Below are positions 47,209 to 57,100 of a stretch of 64,000 nt of DNA, in pieces; the first letter of the stretch is position 1, and each line of letters begins with the position of its first letter. Both the position numbers and the translations under genes were made by a program. Source of the stretch: Pristionchus mayeri (taxonomy: Eukaryota; Nematoda; Chromadorea; Rhabditida; Neodiplogasteridae); the NCBI GenBank assembly GCA_036245805.1, contig BTRK01000003.1, positions 12,130,464 to 12,194,463 on the forward strand, given 5' to 3'. The notes below the pieces were generated by a model. That model was given only the letters and a program-made list of their open reading frames with translations. It was not told the DNA's origin and did no database searches.

Positions 47209-47314
47209 GTGCACTGGACTACAGAAGCCAGAGGCTCGCAAGCTCTGCTCGGAACTTTGCAAATCAGAGTTCTAACAGGAAATTAAGTTCCCGACGACCA
47301 GACGTACTCTCTAA
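47209..47314 (+). pseudogene. CX3C peptide exon 3 fragment, right arm
   Basis: 106-bp exon with acceptor TTTCAG, matching exon 3 of genes A-C but with TAA in place of AAA after SEF. Exons 1 and 2 are not upstream; a degraded exon 1 lies on the other strand near 46930. Mirror of 23527-23632. Confidence 0.75.
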
Positions 47315-47518
47315 ATATGTCTCTTACTGTGTTCGTATTTATTTTGAGATCCCACGTCACATGATAAAGCCACAAATAATAAGCTTAATAGTTATATTCG
47401 TTGTCGAAATTCTGACAAAATGTTTTCTTAAATTTTAACCAGTATTATTTGATAATAGTAGAGCTAAATTCACACGAGACATCGATTACTGTAACAAAGC
47501 ACGCATTGATGGTAGCAT

Positions 47519-47546
47519 GCCCAGAGGGTGGACGCTCGTCACTTAA
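47519..47546 (+). promoter_or_regulatory. BTB-family upstream box (BTB-3)
   Basis: GGGTGGACGCTCGTCACTTA, about 85-100 bp before the ATG at 47628. It is the best preserved example ahead of an intact gene. Confidence 0.6.
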
Positions 47547-47627
47547 GCGTTCTCTAGACTGCAGGAAGGAAATAAATCCACTAATAAAACTCCTACTTTC
47601 TTTTACTTATCGAGTTTTGCTGTATCG

Positions 47628-49693
47628 ATGTCTTCAATGGGTGTTAGCCAAGAGGTATTATTTTCGAGTATCATTGAGCACTATTTGTCAATTCTTATTT
47701 GAATATACAAATGTTTCAGAATTCGAAAGGTGAGGCTGCGGATGTGCATTCGATCATTCTAGCGAATAAGGAGACCGTACAGCTTGAATTTTACTACAAT
47801 CAAAATAAAATGTGCGTCAATTCTAGCAGTTAATCAATAATTGCGGTGTTAAGAATTCTCGAGAGGGATCAACACCTAGTTGAAGACCTGAATGATCTGC
47901 GCTTCACGTTTAGCCGAGTTACTTCCGACCCAGACTACAAATCATCTGACCCAACGATTTGTTATATTACTTTTGATGATAATAACATTGTTGTGAGTAT
48001 ACTTGTTTATCATCATTTTCATTAAGCTTAGTAAAATATTTGGCACATTGAAGTGCTACGATTGGAACAAGGAGACAGCTAGTCTTCGAATTGGCCCTGT
48101 GCTAGCTCACCATTCCGGAGGAAGCACCAAGTTCTGTCATGGCTATAATTCGATCGATGAAACTCCTCGATATTCAGTCCAAATCACCGTCACGAACTCT
48201 AAATAGTCAGATTCTCTGCGCATTTCAATGGAAATACTAATGTTTCAGTAATTTTCGCCATTCTATCAAGAATGACATTGGAGCTTTCGCTTTTAACTGC
48301 GGTTCTCGAGGCATTAGATCGGTAGAAGCAGCTCCTAAACACACTCTCATCCCCACTGAGGTACTGTAAAATAATAATTCAATTGTTTCAGAATACCATT
48401 TTTTCTTTCAAAGATACCTTACATTTGGCGTATAATCGTTAGTATTTGTTATTTAGGTGGCTGCTTTGCTCTCTGTCTACTTCGCTACTCTCTTCTACGG
48501 GAACTTCAAAGAGAGTCGAGACAAATGGGTAGATATGAGAGATGTGAACGCCGACATGATAGTATTTGTTGTGAGGGATTCCGTACTTCGATATGATACA
48601 TATTACAAAAACGTAAAAGGTACGTAGCTTACACATCTGATCTATACTAAGATACATAGCGGTTACGTCACTCAGGCAAAAAAAGCAGTCTGTCCGCGTA
48701 TGCAGAATTTCTTGGACATTGCGATCGGTATAGCTTTCTTTCACTGGTATCTCAGCACAAAAAGCGTCTGAAAAGTATGGTGCAGAAAATTAAAACACAT
48801 GATGAGGACGTTGTGCAAGGTATTCAAGATATCGCAGAATCCATAAACAGCGATGATGTTTCGGTACGTTCATTGTCGTTGATATCATACTGAATAATCG
48901 AACAAAACTTTTAGAAAGAGTTTATGAAAAAGTTTTGCCTGCCGGAGTGTATTGAAGAGTGGGCTGATAAACATTCGGAGTGCTTCTCTGTCGAATTTAG
49001 TTCTATAGTCGAACAGGTTTTTTCGCATTATTTGTACTCCGGACTGAGAATAACCGATTGTTAGTGCAATGCTAAAAATTAGGTAATTTTTGGAGAGAAC
49101 AAGCTAATTGTTATATTGTTTCAGAGAAAGATACAAATCAATAATTCAATTCCACAGCGACCTAATGTGAGTTTCACTGACTTTTATTTTCATTTTTCAT
49201 CAAAGGGGATTTAATTAGAATTTAGCGAAACCTTAACACGACTGTAAGTCAAACAGCAGATGAAAATATGAATATGATCTACTCAACAAATTAAGGTATT
49301 TGTATTCAGATGCGCATGCGGTACGAACAAGGAGATATCATATGCTCTATCTTCAATGACTTCAACCCATCTCTGACAGGACAAATTATGACACATACTG
49401 GTGAATATATCGGAACAGATACAAGAGAGGATGATAACAACAGATTCCCGGCTGTTCAATTAACTGAGCGTATTCAATCTGACAATTATTTCTCCGTTCC
49501 GCTATTTGCGAAACCTCCCCAGTACTATGTAATGTTCGTTGATTATGATTCAAGGTCTTACATTGCAATCTGTTCATATATGTTTGACACTGACAAACTG
49601 ATAGGTATCGTAACTTCCGGGGAATCCTTAGTCAGTAGTGATGATCGTGGAAAATTTATCAATTGTGCCCTCGACAATCAAAGCATTTCTTAG
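47628..49693 (+). CDS. Intact BTB-domain protein with novel N- and C-terminal domains
   Basis: Ten exons: 47628-47654, 47720-47811, 47854-47992, 48054-48205, 48249-48360, 48457-48619, 48676-48863, 48915-49016, 49125-49166, 49310-49693; all GT-AG, all in phase, 466 aa. Residues 10-135: N-terminal domain (VHSIILANKETVQLEFYY; DLRFTFSRVTSDPDYKSSDP), in the place where nematode BTB proteins often carry MATH, but not recognisable as such. Residues about 170-295: BTB fold (YFATLFYGNFKESRDKWVDM, then LGHCDRYSF). Residues 340-466: C-terminal domain (RMRYEQGDIICSIFNDFNPS, QYYVMFVDYDSRSYIAIC, LIGIVTSGESL). BTB proteins commonly act as CUL3 substrate adaptors; the substrate is unknown. The right palindrome arm ends at 48024, inside intron 3. 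Confidence 0.88.
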
Positions 49694-49799
49694 ATTAACA
49701 GTGATTGTTTGCATGCGAATTCAGTTTGCGAATTCAACTTTAGGGACATCGTACATTGCAAAGTTTGCCAGTCATAACAACATAGGTAATAGCAACATA

Positions 49800-50964
49800 C
49801 TATTTACGTTTGATGGGACTTGCATTTGCTCTGAGACAGGCCTCGAGTTTCTTCTCAGATCCACATATCGATTCCCGCATGAAATTCTCATCGATTTCGT
49901 CCCTTGCTTTGAGAACGGTAGCATTGAGGGGAATTATTGTGGAGTTATTTGTAGAGGGCATCTTGGCCTACAACACCCCCAAACACTGAAGTCGAGGCGT
50001 TGAGATCTGGGGAATACGGGGGCCAGTCAGCGAGAGTGGTTTGGACGGGTGGATGGGTGTCCGGCAACGAATTTGTCTTGTGCATGGAGCTGATTGTTGC
50101 TGAAAAGACCAGTGTTCCTGGCCGAAGTTGGATTGAGTTCAGGGTGTTAACGCGCCTTCCAGGATGTGCATCATGTAGTACTCCTTATTGATCTTGGCTC
50201 CCGGAGTGACAATAACAAGAAGGAACTTGCCTGTTGAGCAAATTGCAACTCAAACCCTGATGTAGAAGGGATGACTGATATAACCAATGATTCCACAACT
50301 ATTTTAAGATATTTCAGGATCAGACGCTGTTATTATGCTGGTTTGGATATTCAACATGCTTTCGTCGGTAATGATATTTACATCGCTGAGCAACGTACTG
50401 AAATGCGCGGACTTGGCAAACTGCAGCAACAGGTTACGGTTCCGTTCTCTGCGACGCTTAATCTGAAGCTAACCTAGTCCGAGCGAATTAGTGTACGGCG
50501 AAGAGGCGAAGGGTCTGCCGGGACTTGAGAAAATCGGAATTCGAAGTGCTCGAGATATTAATACTCTTGAACACCTGAGTACGGTTTCGAAGCCTAATCT
50601 TTCGGATGCGCTCTCGATTCCTTGTGGTGGAAACACACCCAGGTCTCTATAAGTCCGGACAGTCATTATCAATACCAAGCTGCTGGTGCATAATGACGAT
50701 ATCGGAAGCAGTCGACTTGTGAACGCCGAGTCGATGAGCGTCGATGTCACCGACTTGTGACACCTACTTGTGACTAAGAATGAGGTTTGGAGAAGACTAG
50801 ACATCGCCAGTACTAGAAAACCTGACTAACTGACACGAGACCTTTAATAGTGATAGACCAATGGTCACTCGCCATGATAATGCTATAGGGGTCGCGCTTA
50901 TCGATTGGGCGGCCGGGTCACAGAATAATGAAATCAGTCTCGGTAATTTTGGCGCACCCTGTAG
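49800..50964 (-). pseudogene. Decayed Tc1/mariner-type transposase
   Basis: On the minus strand, scattered frames give an HTH-like RNRERIRKIRLRNR, then FGQEHWSFQQ, WPPYSPDLNA, LDFSVWG and EIDENFMRESICGSEKKLEA, the order and motifs of Tc1/mariner transposases, with several stops and frameshifts. The right end TTTTGGCGCACCCTGTA at 50948-50964 looks like a terminal repeat abutting TA. The left terminal repeat is not found, so the element is truncated by the 3' end of BTB-3. The D of the second catalytic motif appears lost. Confidence 0.75.
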
Positions 50965-51071
50965 AATCAAACTGTAAGCAATCGTTTGCGCAAATTTCTC
51001 TGATTGTATAGTTTGGTATACGAATTGTGATGCGCATTTATGCTAATTGACAATAAATAATTTCTCATCTA

Positions 51072-51600
51072 TTAAGGACGTTGTGTCGTCGGGAATTTGA
51101 TCTCATGTTTGAACACCGATTTGCAAAGCTGCGAGCAGAGCTTGCGAGGCTCTGGCTTCTGCAGACCATTACACCTTAAATTAGTACAATTTCGTAATTA
51201 TTTCACTATGAATTTGACAGTTTATGGTTAACAAGTGAATAGGTTTTTTGTTAGATATTGTATTGAAAATGGATTTCATACATCTTATTGCGCTGGGCCT
51301 CGTTGGCAAACTGGACAGGGGCAGTTGTAGTAGGCCTTCTTGTAAAGCGAGATCGGCCAATGTCTAGGGCCTGAATTGATTCAACTCGATTTCATTGTTA
51401 ATCCGTTATGGTAAAGTCACAGACATAACAACACATTTTTTCGGGTTCTGGAATCAAATTAGTATAGTCGGGTAAATGTTGAGGATAATTATAATAGGAG
51501 GTCATATGCATGGAAAATGTTCAACATTACTGAGCCAACTCACCTCAGAGACTCCGAAGCAGAAAACGAGCGCGAGTAGGAAAAGAGCCGAAATATTCCT
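51072..51600 (-). pseudogene. CX3C peptide gene D, start codon and first Cys lost
   Basis: Three recognisable exons: leader at 51600-51544 (ISALFLLALVFCFGVSE preceded by AGG where the others have ATG), exon 2 about 51372-51284 (RFTRRPTTTAP, ending QRNKM so the first core cysteine is Arg), and exon 3 about 51175-51072 (NGLQKPEPRKLCSQLC). Splice sites are intact. It is head to head with gene E, as in the arms. Confidence 0.8.
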
Positions 51601-51938
51601 GGTTAGATGATGATCAGATTAATCATTATCGAAAATCTTATAGTCATGATGTGTGTACTGATAATGAATCACCGGAACTATAGAATCTACGAAAATAATA
51701 TGAGATTGAGGTTCAGTACTTGTAGACACACAACAATTTACTCATTGATAAACTGGTTTACACTCCAGAGCGATTCAATTGAGTCACTTTTACGCGACAG
51801 GAATCTGTAATCATAGTGTAATCACTAATACAACCGATGATTCATGGTTCATGATGATTCATTCCAGTTTTTTTCCGAATATACCTTCTGCGACTATATA
51901 ACGACTCCATCAGATCGTTGTACCATCGTCATCCAATC
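51601..51938. promoter_or_regulatory. Bidirectional promoter between CX3C genes D and E
   Basis: Third instance of the shared block order: CTCATTGATAAACTGGTTTA, CTCCAG, CAATTGAGTCA and ATGATTCAT, outside the palindrome. CTATATAA lies about 40 bp before the ATG of gene E. AACTGGTTT is still a Grainyhead-type variant; the GCGCGC block has decayed to ACGCGAC. Confidence 0.6.
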
Positions 51939-52473
51939 ATGAAAGTGTCGTTTGTTTTCTTCGCCGCACTCATTCTCGTCTGTGGAGTTTCTGAGGTGTG
52001 GTCGCTTAAAAATATCTTCTGAATCTAAAATAATGTTTGTGAGTAGGAACATGCGAGATGTTCGTGTCTCTCATGGACGCATTTTTCAGGTTTACATTAA
52101 AGTTTACATGATTCTATATTATTCAGGCGCTTATCCGTCGACAACGCACCGCGACGCCACATTATGTTACGATTGCTCCGGCTAAGTTATCAAGCGTCGG
52201 CGAATGCAATATAATGTACGATTATGTACGATGTGTCATTTGAAAAGTAATTATATTGAGTGTAATCTTATTATTTTTTTAAAGAGACACGATAAGATAC
52301 AGGTGCGAAAGAAAAATATTTAAAATTCAAAGAAAATAAACAAAAACAAAAAAATGTCATATTACAGGTGCGCTAGACTGCATAAGCCAGAGGCTCGCAA
52401 GCTCTGCTCGCAAAGTTGCACCGCCGAGTTCAAGAAGGATAAAAAAGTTCACTCGACTCAACGCCGTTTCTAA
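51939..52473 (+). CDS. Secreted CX3C-X10-CX3C peptide E, divergent member
   Basis: Exons 51939-51995 (MKVSFVFFAALILVCGVSE), 52127-52215 and 52368-52473; 83 aa and the same exon lengths as genes A and C. Core CNIMC-ARLHKPEARKL-CSQSC, tail ending STQRRF. The leader and the linker (RRQRTATPHYVTIAP) differ strongly from A-C, while KPEARKLCSQ is unchanged, so that segment is the most constrained part of the peptide. Confidence 0.88.
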
Positions 52474-54135
52474 GTGTACCCGATAAACTATGGATTGTGC
52501 TTCATAAGATAAAGATTATAAAAGTGTAGTCTTGTCAGGTTTTTTCAAAGATGACCCTTTTCAGTGCACATTGATTTTTTCAAGTAAGCGAATATGAGCG
52601 GCTACTTGAAGCTAGTTGTGGAGATTTGCAATTTGCTTTATCTATGATTGATTCATATAATGCATTTATCCATTCTGATAATGTCTCCAGTGTATTACCA
52701 TTCCACTAATGCAAGTGGAACCCGTTAAGGATAATATCATATATGACATATGATATTTAATATTGTGATGAGTGGAGAGAGAGAGGAGACGGTCTAAGCA
52801 CGATGATGCGAATAGCGAGGAATGACAGTGGGGTACTATATCACCAGTGACGTCACTAAAACTATAGAGGAATTACAGGCCATCAAAATAGGACAGGAGA
52901 AATTATGAAAAATAAAAAGTCAGAAACTTTCGCACCAACCTAATACACTAGAATAGTTTTCATTTGATGAATATTTCTGAAGATTAAGAAGTTTTAAATC
53001 AGTTTTAGCATGTTGCGCGATGGTCGATTACTTCTTAACTGTGAACATTGCAGTGTATTCATTGATGATTCTCGTCGCTCTCGCGATATTGTTCAGCGTT
53101 TGAATATTGATGAATAAAGCGTATGAAATATAATAATTCTATTGCAATGATACATTATACGAGAAGGATTCGAAGATGCTTATTTCCGCTAGAGTTCGAA
53201 ATACAGGCCGGAATCTCTTCATTTCGAACCCATTTCCACTGCTGTGGTAGTTTTATCCCGCAAATTTCCTACCTCGCTGCCCACTGGGAAAAGTTGAAAT
53301 GTGCCGATATGAAACCACTGGGAACAAAACTGGGATCCCACTGGGAGAGCCGCATTTCTAGTAGTCCCCTAGCATTTTTCCCACTGGTTTCATCCCAGTG
53401 GGGAGCGATGTAGGAAACCAGTGGAGAGAGCTGGCCCACTAGGGAAAGTACATGAATTTTCAACGAGAGAGCGTGGGTAAATGACGAGACGTATCATTTT
53501 GTAAAAACGTACGCCGTTCGCTGATGGAAACATATTTTGCTACTCACTATCGTGGTCAGTGATTGTTGCGCTTCAGGAAAAATGAGTAATCCGCACAAGT
53601 GTAGTGAAACGTGCTCTGTCAAGAGTTTTATCGGCGAGATATAAGATACACAGGAGAAGGAGGTTTCGTACGAAGCTAGTATAACTATTCATCTTTACTG
53701 CGTTGCGTCTTGATCGGTGTATATAGGACGAAAATGAAGAGAAGTTAACTCTTGCAGAAAGTCGCAACGACTAATTTCGAATTGTCTACTCAAAATTAGG
53801 GAGCGACCAAAAGTTCGTAGACTCAATCATGTGTAGTGATGAAAGGAGGAATACATCAGAAATCAATCTTGATAAAAATAGCTGTGATAATACGGATTGA
53901 GCAGAATGATTAGGTTGTACAAGTTTAGGGCATTCTGCAGTGATTAATTATGTTGAACGAGAGTTGCCACTGGTAGATCTATCATTCAACGATGGTGAAT
54001 AAGCAGCACGAGTATAGTGGTGAAAGATTGCATGATTCATATAGACACATCAATCGCGATAAAAAGAGAAGTGATAAGGGTGCTGATCACTTCTCCTCCT
54101 CGGCATTCACATCTCTCTTGCGGTTCCCGTGCAAT
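52474..54135. other. No supported gene; CCCACTGGG-rich patch
   Basis: Between 53270 and 53445 the palindromic motif CCCACTGGG and near variants occur about eight times in both orientations, including TCCCACTGGGAG and TCCCAGTGGGGA. Short open frames elsewhere lack splice or leader support, apart from a 27-codon hydrophobic ORF near 53019 that I do not call. Confidence 0.4.
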
Positions 54136-57100
54136 ATGAAGCATTTGGTCTGCATTCTCGCGATTTTCGGTGTAATCGGTAATTTTTTCTGTACTTTATA
54201 GTTATCATTTTTTTCTATTGAGTGAGTGGTGAGCGAGAGGGCTGAGTAATGCTCAATTAAACGCGTTTTTGGAATTATAAATGTGTTTACTGCTCATTCA
54301 GCCGCGTCCGTGGACTTTTCCTACTCGACACTGTACGATATCTACGACTTCAAGGGAAATGACGTGGTTAGTTGCTCATTTTGCATTTTTGTACGAAATT
54401 CGGGACATTTCATTGTAATTCTCGCCGCTTTTTAGGTTCAGTAATTGAAAATATGCATAGACGTGACGATTGTACGAATTTTGACCATGATTGAATAAAT
54501 CATTGCAGATGCACATACCAAAGTGCAACTATGGCTGCTACGTCTACGCATCGACAACCGGCGAATTTCCGGTATACATTTCACATATATTTATCACGCG
54601 TATCACGAGTTGGTGAAAGAAAAAAGACACCTCGGGAACATTTTCGTTCATATTGTTGTGGTAGAATACAATAGAAGCAAGATTTCGAATGTCCCGGTGG
54701 TCCCCGGTGGTCCCGTCGGTGGTCCCAGAGCCAGCTTTTAGAAATTTTCCTGTTTGCACCAAAATTCAATTTAAAAAAGGAACATCATTTGTAATTAGAT
54801 GTACCTAATTAAATTAACTCTAATATTATGTGTGTTGTCAGCAACAAAAGGACGGACTCGATCCCTATGCTAAGAACCTGATAATCGAGGATGCAAAGGG
54901 GAATAACATGAGGTGATTTTTTTTGTTAATATTTATATAATTTAACATGTTGAGTATCACCGAACTTGCACAGCTGTACGACGAGACAACGGGGCAGAAG
55001 AAACCACTGGATATCGACTGGATATCGGTACTTTACCACAGATTTTAGTAATCAATAGAACGCTAACGGAGAAGGTCATTTTCCGAGATGCCATACCTTC
55101 TATCAAAAGATAGCACATATTGGTAACACTGCAACATCTCCCAAGTTGCTACACCATCTCCCAAGCGAACGGCGCTCCTTTGCGGAAATTTCGGTTGCGG
55201 AAATGGCGTACCCCCGTTTTTTCAGGGTCCGGCATTATCAGTCTGGGTGAGCAATCTGAATGAGCCAACGGCGAACGCCTTCTCAATCGTGCTGTACGTT
55301 GTGGATAAAAAGAAAGGTACAGTTATCATAATTTCAGTATTAGAAGCACCAAGAAGAGTACGACCGAGAACTGATTTCAATTTTACATATTGCCGCTCAC
55401 GACGACTGACAGAGACAATAATCTCTACGACTGACAGGGATTCTTGTCTCTGTCAGTCGTCGTGAGCGGTCCCTCCCCATTTTTCTCCGATTGGGAGGCG
55501 ACTTTTCCCACCTTTTCATCCATCTACTGACATCAAGACTCAAGAATCCCTCCCCAGTCCCTGGCAAGACTTCGGAGGTATCAGCCACGGATCTCGAATA
55601 GGGAAGGAGTCGTTTCAAGATGGACATGAAGGTATCGAAGGTGTCCTCTTTATAACTTCTAAGGGGGACTGGCCATCCGGGGTGCAAGATTCAAGAAGAA
55701 TACGATCTCGGAAGCGACTAGTCTAAGGGAGGAATGCAAGCGCCTAAAGAGGAGAGGCGGTCCGACTTCATGCGAAACTTTCCGCATGCTCAAGAGAAAT
55801 GTGTCAAGTGGCAACGAACGATTCAAAAGAAGATGAATGAGTCCAAAGATTCATCCCCTTCCCCCCCCCTCATCGATGGCAGAATGCGCCAGAGTCCTTC
55901 GCTTACCTTACACCCTCACATGCCTTGACATGTATAAAATCTATCTGTCTATATATCTATTCTTTGCAAAAAATAGGCTTCGCTCGCTACGCCCCATCTG
56001 CAACTTTTTTCTGATCACCCTTGGCCTCACGAGCCGTTGACAACACTCACGGGGGGGGGTGAGAGCAGGTTAGGGTTTTGAGCAGCGCTATGCCAGAAAT
56101 TGTTGGCTGAACACCGTTTTTCTAGCGATTTAAGCGATAATAATTCAGCTAGGTATAACCGAATAGATGTCAAAGCGAATTAAATGATGTCAAACAAATT
56201 TTTAAAGAGCTCACTCTGGGAAATTCAATGGCCAGGTGGAAGGTCTGGGCGACCACTTTACGATTACGATCATATTGCGTGATGTAATTCACAATTTAAA
56301 GTACTCACCAGAGGGGTCTAATTGTCAAGATCCGTGGTCTGAGTGATGATTGAGAGCCGAGATATGGTATCAGAGATCAAAGATTAACATTTTAAAAGAG
56401 CTCGTCGAGGGGAGTCGATTAATACCCCAGATGTAGGTCTACGATGCGTTTGAAGCGAGTAATACGCGAAAAACGGGATCGACAAACTCCTTTGTTCTCG
56501 TGGCTGTTCATTTCTCGTAATTGAGCGTCGCGGAGCGGTGATGCGACGAAGAACTAAGTCGAATCTAAGGCCATAACTGAATGAAAGAAATACTTTAATA
56601 TGAATATGAAAATAATTGAAAGAATAAGGTTGGAAGCTAATATTTAATTTTGGGAATTTCATTTCGTTTCCTAAGTCCGCCACAGCGTGTCAGAGCAGAC
56701 AAGCTGGCGGCGGATGTAAATTTTCGCTCTCTCGATTTCACTATATCGAAAATAATTCACTGAGTAAATATATTCGGTGAGACATATTCATACATGTCCA
56801 GAGCTGGCGGCGCTTGCCCACCCCCCGTCCACCCATGAACCCCGGGTCATGGTCTTTTGCCCACCCCCCGTCCTACCATGAACCCCGGGTCATGGTCAAA
56901 AAATCGATGGTAGCTCATGGGTAGGTCAAGATTAAGTACCGTGCCAATCAATAGTACAGTTCTTCGTGATACCGTATATAGCTACCGTAACTACGATTAT
57001 CGCAAACTGATTTTTTTCCAAAATTGAAAATATCGTACCCTAATTAAAAAGTCAAAGTGCCGTAACCAATCGATAGTACAGTACCACCAAATACCGTATC

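Larger units (their letters stand above)
35463..48024 (-). repeat. Right arm of giant palindrome
   Basis: Mirror of 22815-35110. It ends at 48024 within intron 3 of the intact BTB-3 gene. It is slightly longer than the left arm because the left arm has deletions (exon 6 of the TIL gene; about 195 bp near 27443). The right arm generally keeps the more complete version of each gene. Confidence 0.95.

Noticed and set aside
22815..48024. Palindrome as a pure assembly artefact
   Set aside because: Arms differ by several indels, nonsense changes and a lost exon, and the right border continues into a complete gene; artefact cannot be fully excluded without reads.
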